Assembly: GCA_033964015.1 (NCBI GenBank)
Contig: CM066921.1
Location: 23,231,355-23,295,354, forward strand
Direction of reading: 5' to 3'
From: Scolanthus callimorphus
Taxonomy: Eukaryota > Cnidaria > Anthozoa > Actiniaria > Edwardsiidae
Length of the DNA stretch: 64,000 bases
The position numbers and the translations under genes are program-made. Of this stretch, positions 45,418 to 56,574 are shown in pieces (positions within the stretch are counted from its first letter, which is position 1; every line of letters starts with the position of its first letter). The notes below the pieces were generated by a model, which saw only the letters and a list, made by a program, of their open reading frames with translations, was not told the DNA's origin and did no database searches.

Positions 45418-45569
45418 GTAAATATGAAACACATTTTTGTGTTAAAATTCTACTCTTTTTAATTTTCGGAGCAGTTTCTGTTCTTAAAATATCTGGAAAC
45501 AATCGCCTATGCACTGTCAAAAGAAAATTCTGCAAAGCTTTTCAATACAACCTCTTTGTTTTGTTTTAG

Positions 45570-46837
45570 ATAATGACCGATTTAGGAAGCCGGTGACAGC
45601 GTCAGACCTGGAAGAGTATGGGAAAAGTTGGGTCTCTGAAAACAGCAGAAGGAAGTGGACGTGGGTTTTAAAGACGTACGAAGAATGGCTGGAGCGACGG
45701 AACGAAGCCGTATTAGCTGATCCGTATCTCGGGGAAGCTGTGGTTAATGAAACATTGGAAGCCATGTCAGACGAGGAGTTGGACGATGTCCTGGCAAAGT
45801 TCGTGTCAGAAGTCAGAAAGGAAAACGGAGAGGAATACCCAGGAAAAACACTTCTCGAGATGATTGCCTCTATTCAAGCGTACCTACGCAATGAATGTAA
45901 GAGAAACGTTAGTCTGATAGATAAACGGGGTACTAGGTTTAGGAATTTGAATTCGGCTTTGAATTTTCATATGAAAGAAAGAGCTAGTTTGGGCATTGGT
46001 GTAAGTAGAAAACAAGCCAAGGTCATTTCTGAAGAGGATGAAGACTTTTTGTGGCAAAACGGGTTTTTGGGTAACAAAACTCCAGAAGTTTTAAGAAATA
46101 CTTTGGTTTGGGTTTTTGGTTTGAATTTTGCTCTCAGGGCGGGTCAAGAACATCGCAACTTAAGGTTGAAAAATTCTCAGTTGTCACTAGGAGTAGACGA
46201 AGAGGGAAAGGAGTATCTTGAGTACAACGAAGATGTTAGCAAAACCAACAGTGGGGGGCTAGCTCAGGTTCGCCTTAAGAGGAAAACAGTAAGGGCGTAT
46301 GAGAATATTAATCAACCAGAAAGGTGCCCTATTAAGCTTTACAAAGAGTATGTAGCGCATGTGCCGCAAGACTCGCCAGCGTTTTATTTGAGGCCTTTGC
46401 AAGAGCCCAAAGGCAACGTTTGGTACTACAAAATGGCGGCAGGCCGAGAAAAGCTGGGTAATGTAGTTGCTGAAATAATGCAAAGTGCTAAGTTTGAAGG
46501 GTATTATACAAATCATTCTTTACGCCGTACATGCGCTACTCGCCTCTATGACAAAGGGATTCCTGAGCAAATAATACAAGAAACAACTGGTCATAGGTCA
46601 ACAGACGGAGTAAGGGCATATAAACGCACTTCGTCTTCCGCAAAGCGAAAGGCCAGTGAAATAGTACAGGGTTGTTCAAAGAAGCAGGAATCCGAAATGA
46701 TTAAGGAAGAATCTGACTCGTGTAAATTAGTAGAGAAGTTTGGTTCAAGGGAAGTGGCTTCTGATTCTAAAGAGAACGAAGGAAAGGCAGGAAGAAAAGT
46801 TGTTATCAACACTAACGATACCAGTATTGTAATTTAG
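45570..46837 (+). CDS. Crypton-type tyrosine recombinase (YR), complete catalytic set
   Basis: With exon 1 it gives about 448 residues. An N-terminal SAM-like/core-binding region (residues about 30-170: KSWVSENSRRKWTWVLKTYE) is followed by the DUF3504/Crypton catalytic domain. Visible catalytic residues are Arg in NFALRAGQEH (about 216), H-x-x-R in TNHSLRRTCA (342-345), His in TTGHRS (368) and the nucleophile Tyr in VRAYKR (377). ZMYM2/3-, QRICH1- and KIAA1958-type host proteins derive from Cryptons and usually lose these residues; here all remain, so it may be an active transposon or a recently captured copy. The C-terminal tail is Lys/Ser-rich. No terminal repeats are expected in Cryptons. 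Alternative: a host gene retaining the residues. Confidence 0.8.
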
Positions 46838-46947
46838 TACAACTGAGTAATTAATTGGGTCTAGAAGTAGACAAGTTTCAAAGTATGATTAAATTGAGAT
46901 TTTGTGCCCATCTCTAATTGTCTTTACTTCAAATGTTATATTTGAAA

Positions 46948-47204
46948 GCAAAGACACTTAGAAAAACGGTAGCCGCCTTTTTGGCAAAGGGAAATTAACA
47001 GGGGGAAATTTGTACGCACTAAACTGACCACACAGCAATATTACAAATATTGCAGCCTGCAAACTGCGATATTAAAAATATTGCAGCTTGCAAGCTGCAA
47101 TATTAAAAATATTGCTGTGTGGTCAGTTTAGTGCGTACTAGTTTACACCTGTTAATTTCCCTTCTGCCAAAAAAGACCGCTCCCGTTTTTCTAAGTGTGT
47201 TTGC
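46948..47204. mobile_element. 257-bp foldback element
   Basis: GCAAAGACACTTAGAAAAACGG pairs with the right end; the inner GTACGCACTAAACTGACCACACAGCAATATT arm pairs across an AATATTGCAG-rich centre. Immediately 3' of the Crypton gene. Confidence 0.8.
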
Positions 47205-47308
47205 TTCATGAGGGCGTCGCCAGTGATATGCGATATAGTGCAGAGAGAGAACAATGGGATGGGGGTGTGAATAGTAGATATAAACGCAAAGTTTCTGCTT
47301 CGTTCTCG

Positions 47309-47567
47309 CATACCTGCCAACCTTGGACAAGTGAAAACCGGGAGTTAGGGGAAAGTTCATAACCTCGTCCCAACCCCCCCCCCCCCCCCCCAAAAAAAAA
47401 AAAAAAAGAAAAAAAACAGAAGAAAACGTTGCTCGCTTAAAATTTTGAGGTTTTAATGCAGAAATTGACTGAGCGAGTTCATTTCCCGGGAGATTTAGAG
47501 TGAAAACCGGGAGATTTGACTCAAAACCGGGAGTCTCCCGCGTAAACCGGGAGAGTTGGCAGGTATG
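47309..47567. mobile_element. CATACCTGCCAAC MITE with poly-C/poly-A core
   Basis: CATACCTGCCAAC at the left and its complement at the right end, with repeated AAAACCGGGAG units; poly-C followed by poly-A at about 47,377-47,412. MITEs with this end sequence are widespread in animals (from memory). Confidence 0.7.
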
Positions 47568-47689
47568 TCCGTGTTTGTATGTCCTTGAAACGGAGAAGAA
47601 ACTGGCGTGCAAAGTCGATGAACTCCTTGCTCAGAGATGGAGGGACAGAATTTACATGAAAATGCCGACTTGGGCTCCCTGTGTCATAG

Positions 47690-47860
47690 GCCATATTAAT
47701 GGGGTTCCTGTGTACTGTTTATTATTCAAAATGGCGCCCAACAACATACAAACACTGAGAGAAATTTTTATTTGTCTACATATCCCCCTACAATGGGTGT
47801 CAAATTAGATGAAAAACCAGGACATCGTATCGCTGAGGACGAGGTGAGTCGTAGCTACAA
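47690..47860 (+). repeat. dispersed repeat shared with 1.33 kb
   Basis: TTTATTATTCAAAATGGCGCC, ACATACAAACA and GGACATCG blocks in the same order as 1325-1545. Confidence 0.6.
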
Positions 47861-48117
47861 TTTTTTGTCTGGGGGGCAAGCCTTAGGGGCTTAGGGAGGT
47901 CAAAGCCAGGGGTGGTCGGTTCGGAACGGCCAATCGGCTCGAGCGAAAACCCGCACGTAAGACAGATTGGGAAGCCCAGAAATCAAAATATTTTACTCTG
48001 TAGAGAAATAAAAAAGCCAGATAATTAAATAGGAGGTGTTTCTTTGTCCATACCTGAATTTTGAAGGCATTTGGTGATTATTTCCCTAAGCCCGATCGAG
48101 GAGATAAATAGAGGATA

Positions 48118-48253
48118 TTACACGGTGGCGCGAAGATATGAGATTTATTTTCGAGTGGCAAAAACAGTATTTTACGAATGAGCGCAGCGAATGAGTAAAA
48201 TATTGTTTTTGACACGAGAAAATAAAACTCATATCTTCAAGCCACCGTGTAAT
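48118..48253. repeat. 136-bp hairpin
   Basis: TTACACGGTGGC..GCCACCGTGTAA; inner GAAGATATGAGATTTATTTTCG arm pairs; GCGCAGCG tip. Confidence 0.8.
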
Positions 48254-48467
48254 TTTCTTTTTATTATATAGACAAACCAGAAAAAAATATTCCAAATTGA
48301 TTTCCAAGCACTTTTGTTTCGACCGATATCCTCACTAGTGAGGATATGGAAAATATGTCACTGAGGACCCGGATGTAGCTTCGTATGAGATCTACGAGTG
48401 GCGTATTTCCCAGTAAAACACTCGTGTCCATATAATAAGAGCTTTTACCTTGACCTTCTTGACCTAA

Positions 48468-49071
48468 TGCACCAGTCAATTGACAGCCCCGCACCCCCCC
48501 ATTCGCGCATTAGCGGGGCATTCACTTTTTGGCAAATGAAAGGCAGTGAGCGCCTCGGTTTGCGGGGACAATCTGAGAGGTGAATGCACCGTCCCCAGGG
48601 TAATAATTAAGAGTGAATGCGCTCCTTGCCCAATGAATTTAGAAGATAACACAAAGGATTTTTACTCACTGAAAAGAGTCATGTCAATGGTGCCCAGTTT
48701 TCAATGCAGCCGCAGCCGATCGCAAAGTGTAATAAAACCATATTTTTCTACTTGCATGTACTTTCGCTAGTGTAGATTAAAATTTAATACATGTAATTCA
48801 AGTAACAAAAATCTGTATTTGTCGTGTCTTTTGTGAAGTAAAGGGATGTTCATATGGAGGTGAAGCAGCCCGGAAAGCGGGCTGGTTCCTGTTGTTTGTG
48901 TCCCGGGGAAGAGAGTGACTCCCCGCTCGATGTTCTGTGTGGAAGCCATGAAAGAAAGTGCATCTCCCGACCAACGAGGCAGTAATGTAGTGTGAATTCT
49001 GTACGAAAGCCCCGCTAGTACCCCGCTAATGCGCGAATGGGGGGGTGCGGGGCTGTCAATTGACTGGTGCA
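48468..49071. mobile_element. 604-bp TAA-flanked MITE
   Basis: TGCACCAGTCAATTGACAGC at the left and the exact complement at the right, continuing as CCCGCACCCCCCCATTCGCG; TAA on both sides (48,465-48,467; 49,072-49,074). At least 50 bp of perfect TIR, so young. PIF/Harbinger-type TSD; no transposase. Confidence 0.85.
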
Positions 49072-49990
49072 TAAGATCTCGACTTCCCTTGACCTCGGCT
49101 TCCCTTGACCTAACATCCGGGCTTCCGGTAAGCTGAAAAGTTGAAATCTTGAGTATTGAATTATTCGTACAAAATGCAAACTAGATGCTTAGGTCAAATC
49201 GAATAACAAAATTTAAACTATCAAAGTACATTTTTGTCTACTTTTTAAAATGGAAAAACCATTCGCTCAAGTGCCCATTTTGAATTTACTTTTGGAAGTC
49301 GCATGATTAGAATCAAGATGGCTGCTTTGGATGATGGCGCATATTTGTTTGAAAGTGGTGAGTTTGGTGCCGCTCTCAGTTTTATCAGAAACATATAACT
49401 TATTTGAAACGTGTAACTGACAAATGAATCTGATATGACAACCAGCGAACAACTCGCAATCACTAATCACCATATTTGGAAAACAATGCTCTTGCGTGCA
49501 GCCAATCAAAATTCATATAAGACTTCTCCGTTGGGATTGCACACACATTCGAATTGTTTTCCGTTGGTTTAGAAGCATGCGCGCAAGTTGATGCAATCAG
49601 CGTGGCAAATCAGCCAATCATATTATGAGAACAGCAAAAGTTATGATAAAAAAAAAATTTGTAGGGTTTTGAGCATGGAAGTAAAACAGTGAACTGAACT
49701 CATTTTGTGCTTCTGTTCTGTTGTGAGGGGTTCGCGCGCGTTGTTTTTAAAAAACATGACAAATCAAATCTCTCGTTGCTGATTGGCGAAATGAAGAACC
49801 TGATGCTTTCCAAATATGGTATTTTTTATTGCGAGTTGTTTGCAGGTTGTCGTGTTGTTAGACGTTTCAACTAACCTATATGTTTCTGGTATTATTCATT
49901 CAAGCCTTTGATCCGAAAATTCGCGCAAAATTTGAACATTTTAAAAGTTTTGTGTTTGTGGACCGATTTTTTTTTCTCACCTTATTGCTC

Positions 49991-50740
49991 CACAGGTCCC
50001 CAAGCTCCGTGGGAGTTTAAAAAAATTATTTAAATAACGCTAAAGCTGTAGTTTCAATACCGTGTTTGTTATTGACATTTGTTAATGTTTACAGTCAAGC
50101 GACCACGTGATTCATTCAAAACAGGCTGCCCTCACCTCTGATTGGCAAACGTTTGCTTTTCGTTTTGTTATGTTTGCCAATCAGAGGTGAGGGCAGCCCT
50201 GTTTTGAATGTGGTCGCTTGACTTGTAGACATTCAATCGATTCATTTTTTTCAGCTGACTTTCTGCACGCCTTATTTGTACTACGCATAACAGGAACTTG
50301 GAATGAGCAAATAATTTCGATCTGAAATACATCAACAACGTAAGTTTTGCACCATCAATTTGGAGACATAAATGGCTCAGTGGCGATTTTGAGCAGATTT
50401 GAGGATTTCTTTCGAATCTATGGCTGTTTTCGCTGAGGTGGTGGTCTCGAAGTCTCCTACCTTTGAGAGATATTGTAAGAGATAATTATATAGAGGGAAG
50501 AGGGGACAATGCTAAAAACGGACTAAAAACTCAAATTTTTCGGATGTACAGGATGGCTAAATGAAAGTTTACTATTGTACTGTTATTTCTCGTACAGAAG
50601 GGATATGTGATGACTCAACAATACAGTCGTTAGCGAAGCACAGTTCATGTAATTAAAGTCAACAAACATTACGGTATTGAAACTTCTTAGCTTTATTTAA
50701 ATAATTATTTTAAATTCCCACGGAGCTTGGGGAACCTGTG
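49991..50740. mobile_element. 750-bp TIR element enclosing a 131-bp hairpin
   Basis: CACAGGTCCCCAAGCTCCGT at the left pairs with the right end (CACAGGTTCCCCAAGCTCCGT when reversed), continuing about 45 bp. Inside, TCAAGCGACCACGTGATTC.. pairs across 50,094-50,224 with TTGCCAATCAGAGGTGAGGG. Confidence 0.7.
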
Positions 50741-52450
50741 ATTGCATGCTCATCTCATTGAGATCTAACCATTTATAACATTTATATGCATCGAGCTCTT
50801 TGTTCATAAAATGGCTTGACCTCCCTACCTTAGTCTCCTTTGTTTTTGCTGGAGGGGCGAACAGATTTTTTTTTTTGAGGGGATGAGGGGGCAACTATCC
50901 CCTCTGCCTTCCGCTAGCTACAGCCATGACAGGGCCATTCTATTTTTTATCCACACACCCCTCATTGAGAGGCATTTTTGTCTAAGCCAACAATCAGACT
51001 TAACTGGTAGCAGAAGTAATTGGAAATATTATAGTAGCAATTTTTCCAGGTTGCTTATATGGGAATACCCTGGTTCCAGGGTGAAGTTTCTGTATTTTCG
51101 AGCCAAGTTCAGTCATATTTTGGTAGTTTCAGTGGTAGTTCGTTTTGCCTCAGTGATTCTTGTCTTGCTCTGTTTCTTTGTGAAACTTCACCCTGGAGAC
51201 ACTCACTAGGATTCTCAGTTCTATCAATCAAAAATGTCCCCAAAGGCGGACTTTCGGGGCATTCTATCACTGGATGATTTATTTTAGCACCTTCTCATTG
51301 GCAGCAGGATTAGTTCCCAAACGAGATTGTGTTAATCGTCTTATCTTGAATAATACGATTTCCAACTCTCTAGGAGGTTTTCGTGGGAGTGCCTTGGTCT
51401 CCCAGGAAAAAATTAAAACTTTTGATATATTTACTGTATGTCTCCCGGGTAATTTTCTCTGGATTTTCTCATACAGTTGTTGCATTTGAAACACAATCTC
51501 CAGGTGGGTACTCAGTTAATTGCTCGGTAGCAACTCATTGACCTAGTGGTGAGACCACGCCCGACCACCAGACCATTTTAAGGACACCCCTTGTATGAGC
51601 AGTGAACAATCAACCTTATGCTAGTTATCTGTTACCGCAAGGTATATAGGTCAGAAAGCCATCAATGGTTAGGGGTTGGCAGGTGTGCATATTGCCCATA
51701 CTTTTTTTGTAAAAAGTAAGCCAGAATACAAAGTTTTAAAAATTCATATCTCAGCCAGGTTTCAAGTAATTCTTTTTAATCTTTGCAGTTTTACTAATAC
51801 TGGTGTGTAAAATGGAATGCAGTATTTCATTTTCTGATAACTATTATATATTATTAATCAATATTGCATAATAAAGGCCTATTGTGCTTCCCAAAAAATT
51901 TGATGCTTCCCTCTTTGGTTGTGGGGCTGTGTGACCACTGGTCAACTGGACGACGCTGGCTGAGAGTCAACTTCATATCAATTAAATTGAATTGAGAGCT
52001 GCATTTTTTTTGTATCAATTTTGCAGATAAACGCATACATATTTTGATAGACATACCACAGTGGTGTGTCTATTTTTGCAGGTACCAGGTTGCTGTTTGA
52101 AAAACCCTTGGATTCTATATAGAAATAGCTTGAACTTCACCTCATCTTTGTTGTTTTTAATCTTTTTATAATGTTTTGCAATGCAAAAAATAATAAAATT
52201 TATCATAAACCTGATGTCTAACTCCTGTCTTTTACAGCAAAATTTGTTGTTTCACGATGCATGTTTTCAAAAATCTTGCTTTGATTTTGGACTTTCTACT
52301 TTTGGACCTAAATGTAAATAACTGAACAAATTTTTGTTTGAAAAGCTATATTTTGACAATTTGGTGCAAAACCTTAAAAATAAAATCATGTTATAATAGT
52401 TTTCAATTTTTCAGAGATTTGAATTCTTTATGCAGAAAATCCCAACTGAC
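50741..52450. other. non-coding stretch
   Basis: CCAGGGTGAAGTTTC (about 51,075) is matched inverted at about 51,180-51,194. 51,700-51,845 is a relative of the 26.2-kb foldback. No gene supported. Confidence 0.4.
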
Positions 52451-53604
52451 AAAATGTGTGTCGTGTTTCTTGGCTAAAAATACAAACCAAATTTTCCATC
52501 AAAACAAGTCCAAGCAAGTACTAATTGTGAGCGAGTATTAGAGTAATATTGTTGTGGGAAAGACTTCTATGTGCTGTCAAATTGGTATAAAAAATATGGG
52601 TTCTGTGATCCAAATTTCCAAAATTCATCTTTGATTTCACATTTTACTTCTCACAGCAGGTGTAATATTACTAGAAATAATCTAAGATTAAAAAGTGCGT
52701 TTCCCTGAACTGTTAAGGAAAGGAAATTCTTATATGTTTTTGAATGCAGCTTTTTGCACAATCTTTAGAGATAGACTCTTGATGGCTCTCTGTCAATTCT
52801 CTTTAGTTTGCTTTTTCTAGTAGGACTCCTTACTGTTTTTCTAATATTATGCATTACATTGCCAACTCGCAAAGTGTCAAGTTCATCAGAAGCATAACAT
52901 TTTTCTTTTCTGGAAACATTGATCACAGTGTCAGAAGCTCTGCCACATACAACAGAATTAAAGTCATACAGGGTTCCATGATTAAATTTTGAACACACAT
53001 GTGAAAAGCTATATGTATATGGGGAGCAGAGGAAAAATTCCCTGGGTCTCCGAGGATAAAGTCTGATCATAGAAAACGGACATTTGGCACAAATCAGAGC
53101 TGGGATTTGAGTTGACTTTCAGACCCAAAACAGGCCACCCAGCGAAGCATCTGGCATTTGTGTTAACTTTCAAACCCAAATCAGGCAACCCAGCGAAGAA
53201 ACAGGAATTTCTGCTCTCTGTGTTCTTCTGCCATTCGGTCGAAGACACTCACCCGCGTGGCGAAGAACGATTCGCGCCGTAAAAACTTGGATGGATTTCA
53301 CGCTCAGAGAGAAATATAACGTTGTTTTCTTAGCCAAAAATGTACTGCAGAGTGATTTGATGTTGTGATCAATGGCCCCATACATTTTGTTACAAATTAA
53401 ATGGATAAATACGTATCTTTCGTTGAGTCTGGGAACGTCAGTGGCACTAAAATATTACGTCACTTCTCTAGCATGAAAACGAGGCCATTCCTCAAAGTCT
53501 CAAAGTATTGAGGGTAAAATGGCATAGCATCCAGCCGAAAACTCCCCGAATAGGTGGCGTTTCCTCCTTCGTCGGAAACGCAATAAAATTCTTTCAGAGG
53601 TACA

Positions 53605-53762
53605 TGTGGTGTTTTTGGAGTGATTAAGTGAACAGCAACACACACATTTTATCTCCAATCCAAGATGGCTGAACTATTTAATGCGAGCACGTTTTCCTGC
53701 CATACACCACGCGCTGACGTCACATCTGGTTCTACTATGTCCAATATCCGGTGTATACTACA
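53605..53762 (-). repeat. Gypsy 3' LTR (158 bp)
   Basis: Full-length copy TGTAGTATACACC..CACCACA on the minus strand, preceded by the polypurine tract AAAGGGGAGA (rc of 53,763-53,772), which sets the orientation of the element. Confidence 0.8.
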
Positions 53763-53914
53763 TCTCCCCTTTACTAAACTCTATACTAAACTTATGATAC
53801 TGTAATGACTACATGTATCTAGGAAATGTAAAGAATAGTTAACTATATGAAAAGAAAACAATGCAAGAATGCTTACTTGAGCACATAGTCCTTACATCAA
53901 ATTGGCTGCTACTT

Positions 53915-54400
53915 AGCGCGCACAGGTCGCTGGCTGGTGAGAGGCTCAGGAGCTGCTGGCGGGTCATCCACTAAGTCTTCTTTGGGTTGGTCTAGGCTCT
54001 TAGGTACCGTCTGCTGTTCCGGTGGACTTGCAGGGTCTGGCTCATTGAGTTACACAAGTTTCTTCATGTGTGCCACATTCCTCATCTTCCTCTCGCCTTC
54101 TGCATTCTCTATCACAACTGCATTTCTGTCTTTCTGCACAACCTTGTATGGCTCAGGCTCAAACACCGGGGAGAGTTTGTTCTCACGAGCTTTCCGTAGC
54201 AACACATCCCCCTCATCGATGTCACCCGGCTGTGCACGCCTCTTGGTATCTGCATACTCTTTCTGCATGAGTTTGGCTTGGGCATCCCTGTCTCTGAGAA
54301 GATGCTGCCACTCTGTCAGATGCTATCTTAACACTAGGTAACTTGTCTCGAAGCCTTCTGCTCATAAGGACATAAGGAGCTCAGCCGGTGACACGCCGGT
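53915..54400 (-). pseudogene. Gypsy integrase C-terminal region (minus strand)
   Basis: Pieces TGVSPAELLM, LRDKLPSV, DRDAQAKLMQKEYADTKRRA, DIDEGDVLLRKARENKLSPV and FEPEPYKVVQKD, then NVAHMKKLV, are the GPY/F-type integrase C-terminus of Ty3/Gypsy. Small frameshifts (about 54,310, 54,365) and a stop follow. It is in the orientation that agrees with the PPT and LTR. Confidence 0.75.
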
Positions 54401-54407
54401 CATCGCA

Positions 54408-55618
54408 TGGTTTGTTGTTCGATACTACAAGAAAGTGGCCTGACCCTCAACTATGAGAAGTGCATTGTGGGAGCAAGCAGCATGGAATTCAAGTCAGCGA
54501 ATGGTCTGAAGTTGTCTGAGGCTAGAGTTGAAGCTATCGTCAATGCGCCTGCCCCCGCCAACCAATTTGAGGTAAGAAGTTTTCTCGGTTCTGTACAATT
54601 CTGTGCTAAATTCGTACCACAGTTTGCAACCATCTCTGCTCCCCTATGGGATCAAACTAGTAAGAATGCTTCCTGGAAATGGGGTTCCAAAGAAGCTGAA
54701 GCATTTGTACATATTAAGAAGTTACTAACTTGTGCCCCAGTTATGGCTTACTTTTCACAGGATGTCCAGACCAGACTCATAACTGATGCCTCACCAGTTG
54801 GTCTTGGAGCCATACTTGAACAAAAGCAGCCTGATGGTCATTTCCGACCATTCTACTATGCAAGTCGCAAGCTGAGTAAGGTTGAGCAGCGCTACTCACA
54901 GTTCGAGCTCGAAGCCCTTGCTGTGAAATGGGCCTGTGAGACGTTTTACATGTTCCTCTACGGAACTGAGTTTGAAATCCTCACTGATCACAATCTTCTG
55001 ATTTTTGTTCTAGGACCAAATTCCAGGCCCCCATCTGCCAGAATTGAACGTTGGTTGCTATACCTCCAACAGTTTCGTTACTCTGTAGTGAAGCACATTC
55101 CAAGGAAGGATAATTCAGCCGACGCCCTGAGCCACCTTCCGGTTGGCCCAGTCCAGACCGACGATGCCAGGGCAACAAAAGAGTACGTTTGGAGCATTGC
55201 GAAGGAGTCTGTACCTGCTGCACTCGCACCCAAACATGTCGAGCTCGCTTCAGAGGAGGACGCAACTCTGACCCTGGTACGCGAAGCCATTAGGAGTGGG
55301 GACTGGACCCGTCGTACTGGTACCCTATACAAAGCAGTATCAAATGAGCTATGGGTCGCTGGGCAGTTGTTGATGCGTGGAAACCGCCTTGTTCTACCCG
55401 AAGCCCTATGGAAGCAGACAATAGCTTTAGCCCATGAGGGACATCAAGGAATGGTTCGTACAAAATCCCGTCTGCGTACTAAGGTGTGGTGGCCGCAGAT
55501 GGATAAGCAAGCAGAGTACTTTATCAAAGACTGCTATCCCTGCCAGCTAGTAGGAACGCGGAGCAAGCCAGAACCAATACGATCCACTGAGCTACCTGAA
55601 AGCCATGGAGCGACGTAG
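54408..55618 (+). pseudogene. Gypsy pol: RT thumb, RNase H, integrase zinc finger (inverted block)
   Basis: It opens in the RT C-terminal part (LQESGLTLNYEKC, FEVRSFLGSVQFCAKFVP), then RNase H (LITDASPVGLGAILEQ, FELEALAVKWACE, ILTDHNLL, RKDNSADALS) and the integrase HHCC finger (LAHEGHQGM..DCYPCQ). The RT YxDD part is not present. The frame ends by a 1-nt shift at about 55,600 (the next frame continues with VATDLTEITGG). Confidence 0.85.
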
Positions 55619-55985
55619 CCACCGACCTGACGGAGATTACTGGAGGGAACCACTTGCTGGTAGTGATAGACAACTACTCCCGATGGCCCGAAGTGGAACT
55701 CCTAAGAAAGACCGATGCGCCACATGTGATCCAAGCAATGGAGGGGATATTTAGAACACACGGCATACCTTACTATGTCCGCAGTGATAATGGACCACCT
55801 TTCGCCTCGAAAGAATTTGAAGCTTTCCTAGAGTATTAAGAGATCGAACACAAGAAGGGTATCCCTTATTGGCCCCAGAGTAACGGTGAAGTGGAACGAT
55901 GCAACAAGACTGTCCTGAAGGTGATAACAATAGCCAACCTTCAAGGAACTGACTGGAAGAAGGCACTTGATGATTATCAACACAC
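55619..55985 (+). pseudogene. Gypsy integrase core (inverted block)
   Basis: VATDLT, LVVIDNYSRWPEVELL, YYVRSDNGPPF and QSNGEVERCNKTV display the D, D and E catalytic positions, with an in-frame TAA at about 55,837. It breaks off in DDYQHTH, where CAACACACACAT is shared with the LTR. Confidence 0.8.
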
Positions 55986-55992
55986 ACATTAT

Positions 55993-56119
55993 CAACACAC
56001 ACATTTTATCTCCAATCCAAGATGGCTGAACTATTTAATGCGAGCACGTTTTCCCGCCATACACTGCGCGCTGACGTCACATCCGGTTCTACTATGTCCA
56101 ATATCCGGTGTATACTATA
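55993..56119 (-). repeat. Gypsy 5' LTR, truncated on its inner side
   Basis: 127 bp matching the 3' LTR apart from about 31 bp missing internally; starts TATAGTATACACC (TG mutated to TA). The missing part is replaced by the integrase fusion at the CAACACACACATT microhomology. Confidence 0.8.
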
Positions 56120-56194
56120 GTACATTACCTTTTTTTCAAACAGCAACCTGCTGTGTGCTACCGGCCTGTTACCCTGCTACCGGCAAAATAGACA

Positions 56195-56550
56195 CGCCGA
56201 TACCACAGCAGTGACATACGTTCAGAATATGGGGGGCAGCCACTAACTTGCATAGCTGATACCACAGCCGATACCACAGCAGCGGCATACGTTCAGAAAA
56301 TGGAGGGTAGCCACTAACTTGCATAGCTGATACCACAGCCGATACCAAAGCAGTGGCATACGTTCAGAATATGGGGGGCGGGGTAGCCACTAACGTGCAT
56401 AGCTGATACCACAGCCGATACCACAGCAGTGGCATACGTTCAGAATATGGGGGGCAGCCACTAACTTGCATAGCTGATACCACAGCCGATACCACAGCAG
56501 TGGCATACGTTCAGAATATGGGGGGCAGCCACTAACTTGCATAGCTAAAG
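56195..56550. repeat. about 72-bp minisatellite, five units
   Basis: GATACCACAGCAGTGGCATACG.. TTCAGAATATGGGGGGCAGCC.. ACTAACTTGCATAGCT units at about 56,197, 56,259, 56,328, 56,403 and 56,475; a single unit exists at 24,920. Confidence 0.85.
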
Positions 56551-56574
56551 ATATTTGGTCTTGGTGTTAGCTAG

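Larger units (their letters stand above)
53605..56119 (-). mobile_element. short-LTR Ty3/Gypsy element with internal inversion
   Basis: GTACA occurs at 53,600-53,604 and 56,120-56,124 (TSD); the empty site is seen at 24.83 kb. On the minus strand the LTR starts TGTAGTATACACC and ends CACCACA (TG..CA). Integrase C-terminus, polypurine tract and 3' LTR lie on the minus strand, but the RT-RNaseH-integrase block (about 54,408-55,985) is on the plus strand. gag, protease and the RT catalytic half are absent. Confidence 0.8.
52455..56560. repeat. composite locus: dispersed repeat carrying insertions
   Basis: Blocks at 52,455-52,670, 53,577-53,604 and 56,120-56,560 align consecutively with the contiguous copy at 24,640-24,995. 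They are separated here by a about 0.9-kb segment (52,671-53,576, origin unknown, with two 60-bp GACTTTCARACCC tandem units at about 53,110-53,195) and by the Gypsy element. Confidence 0.7.

Noticed and set aside
47500..47808. 102-codon plus-strand frame (LETEKKLACKVDELLAQRW..)
   Set aside because: It spans the end of one MITE and a dispersed repeat; no known domain is visible.
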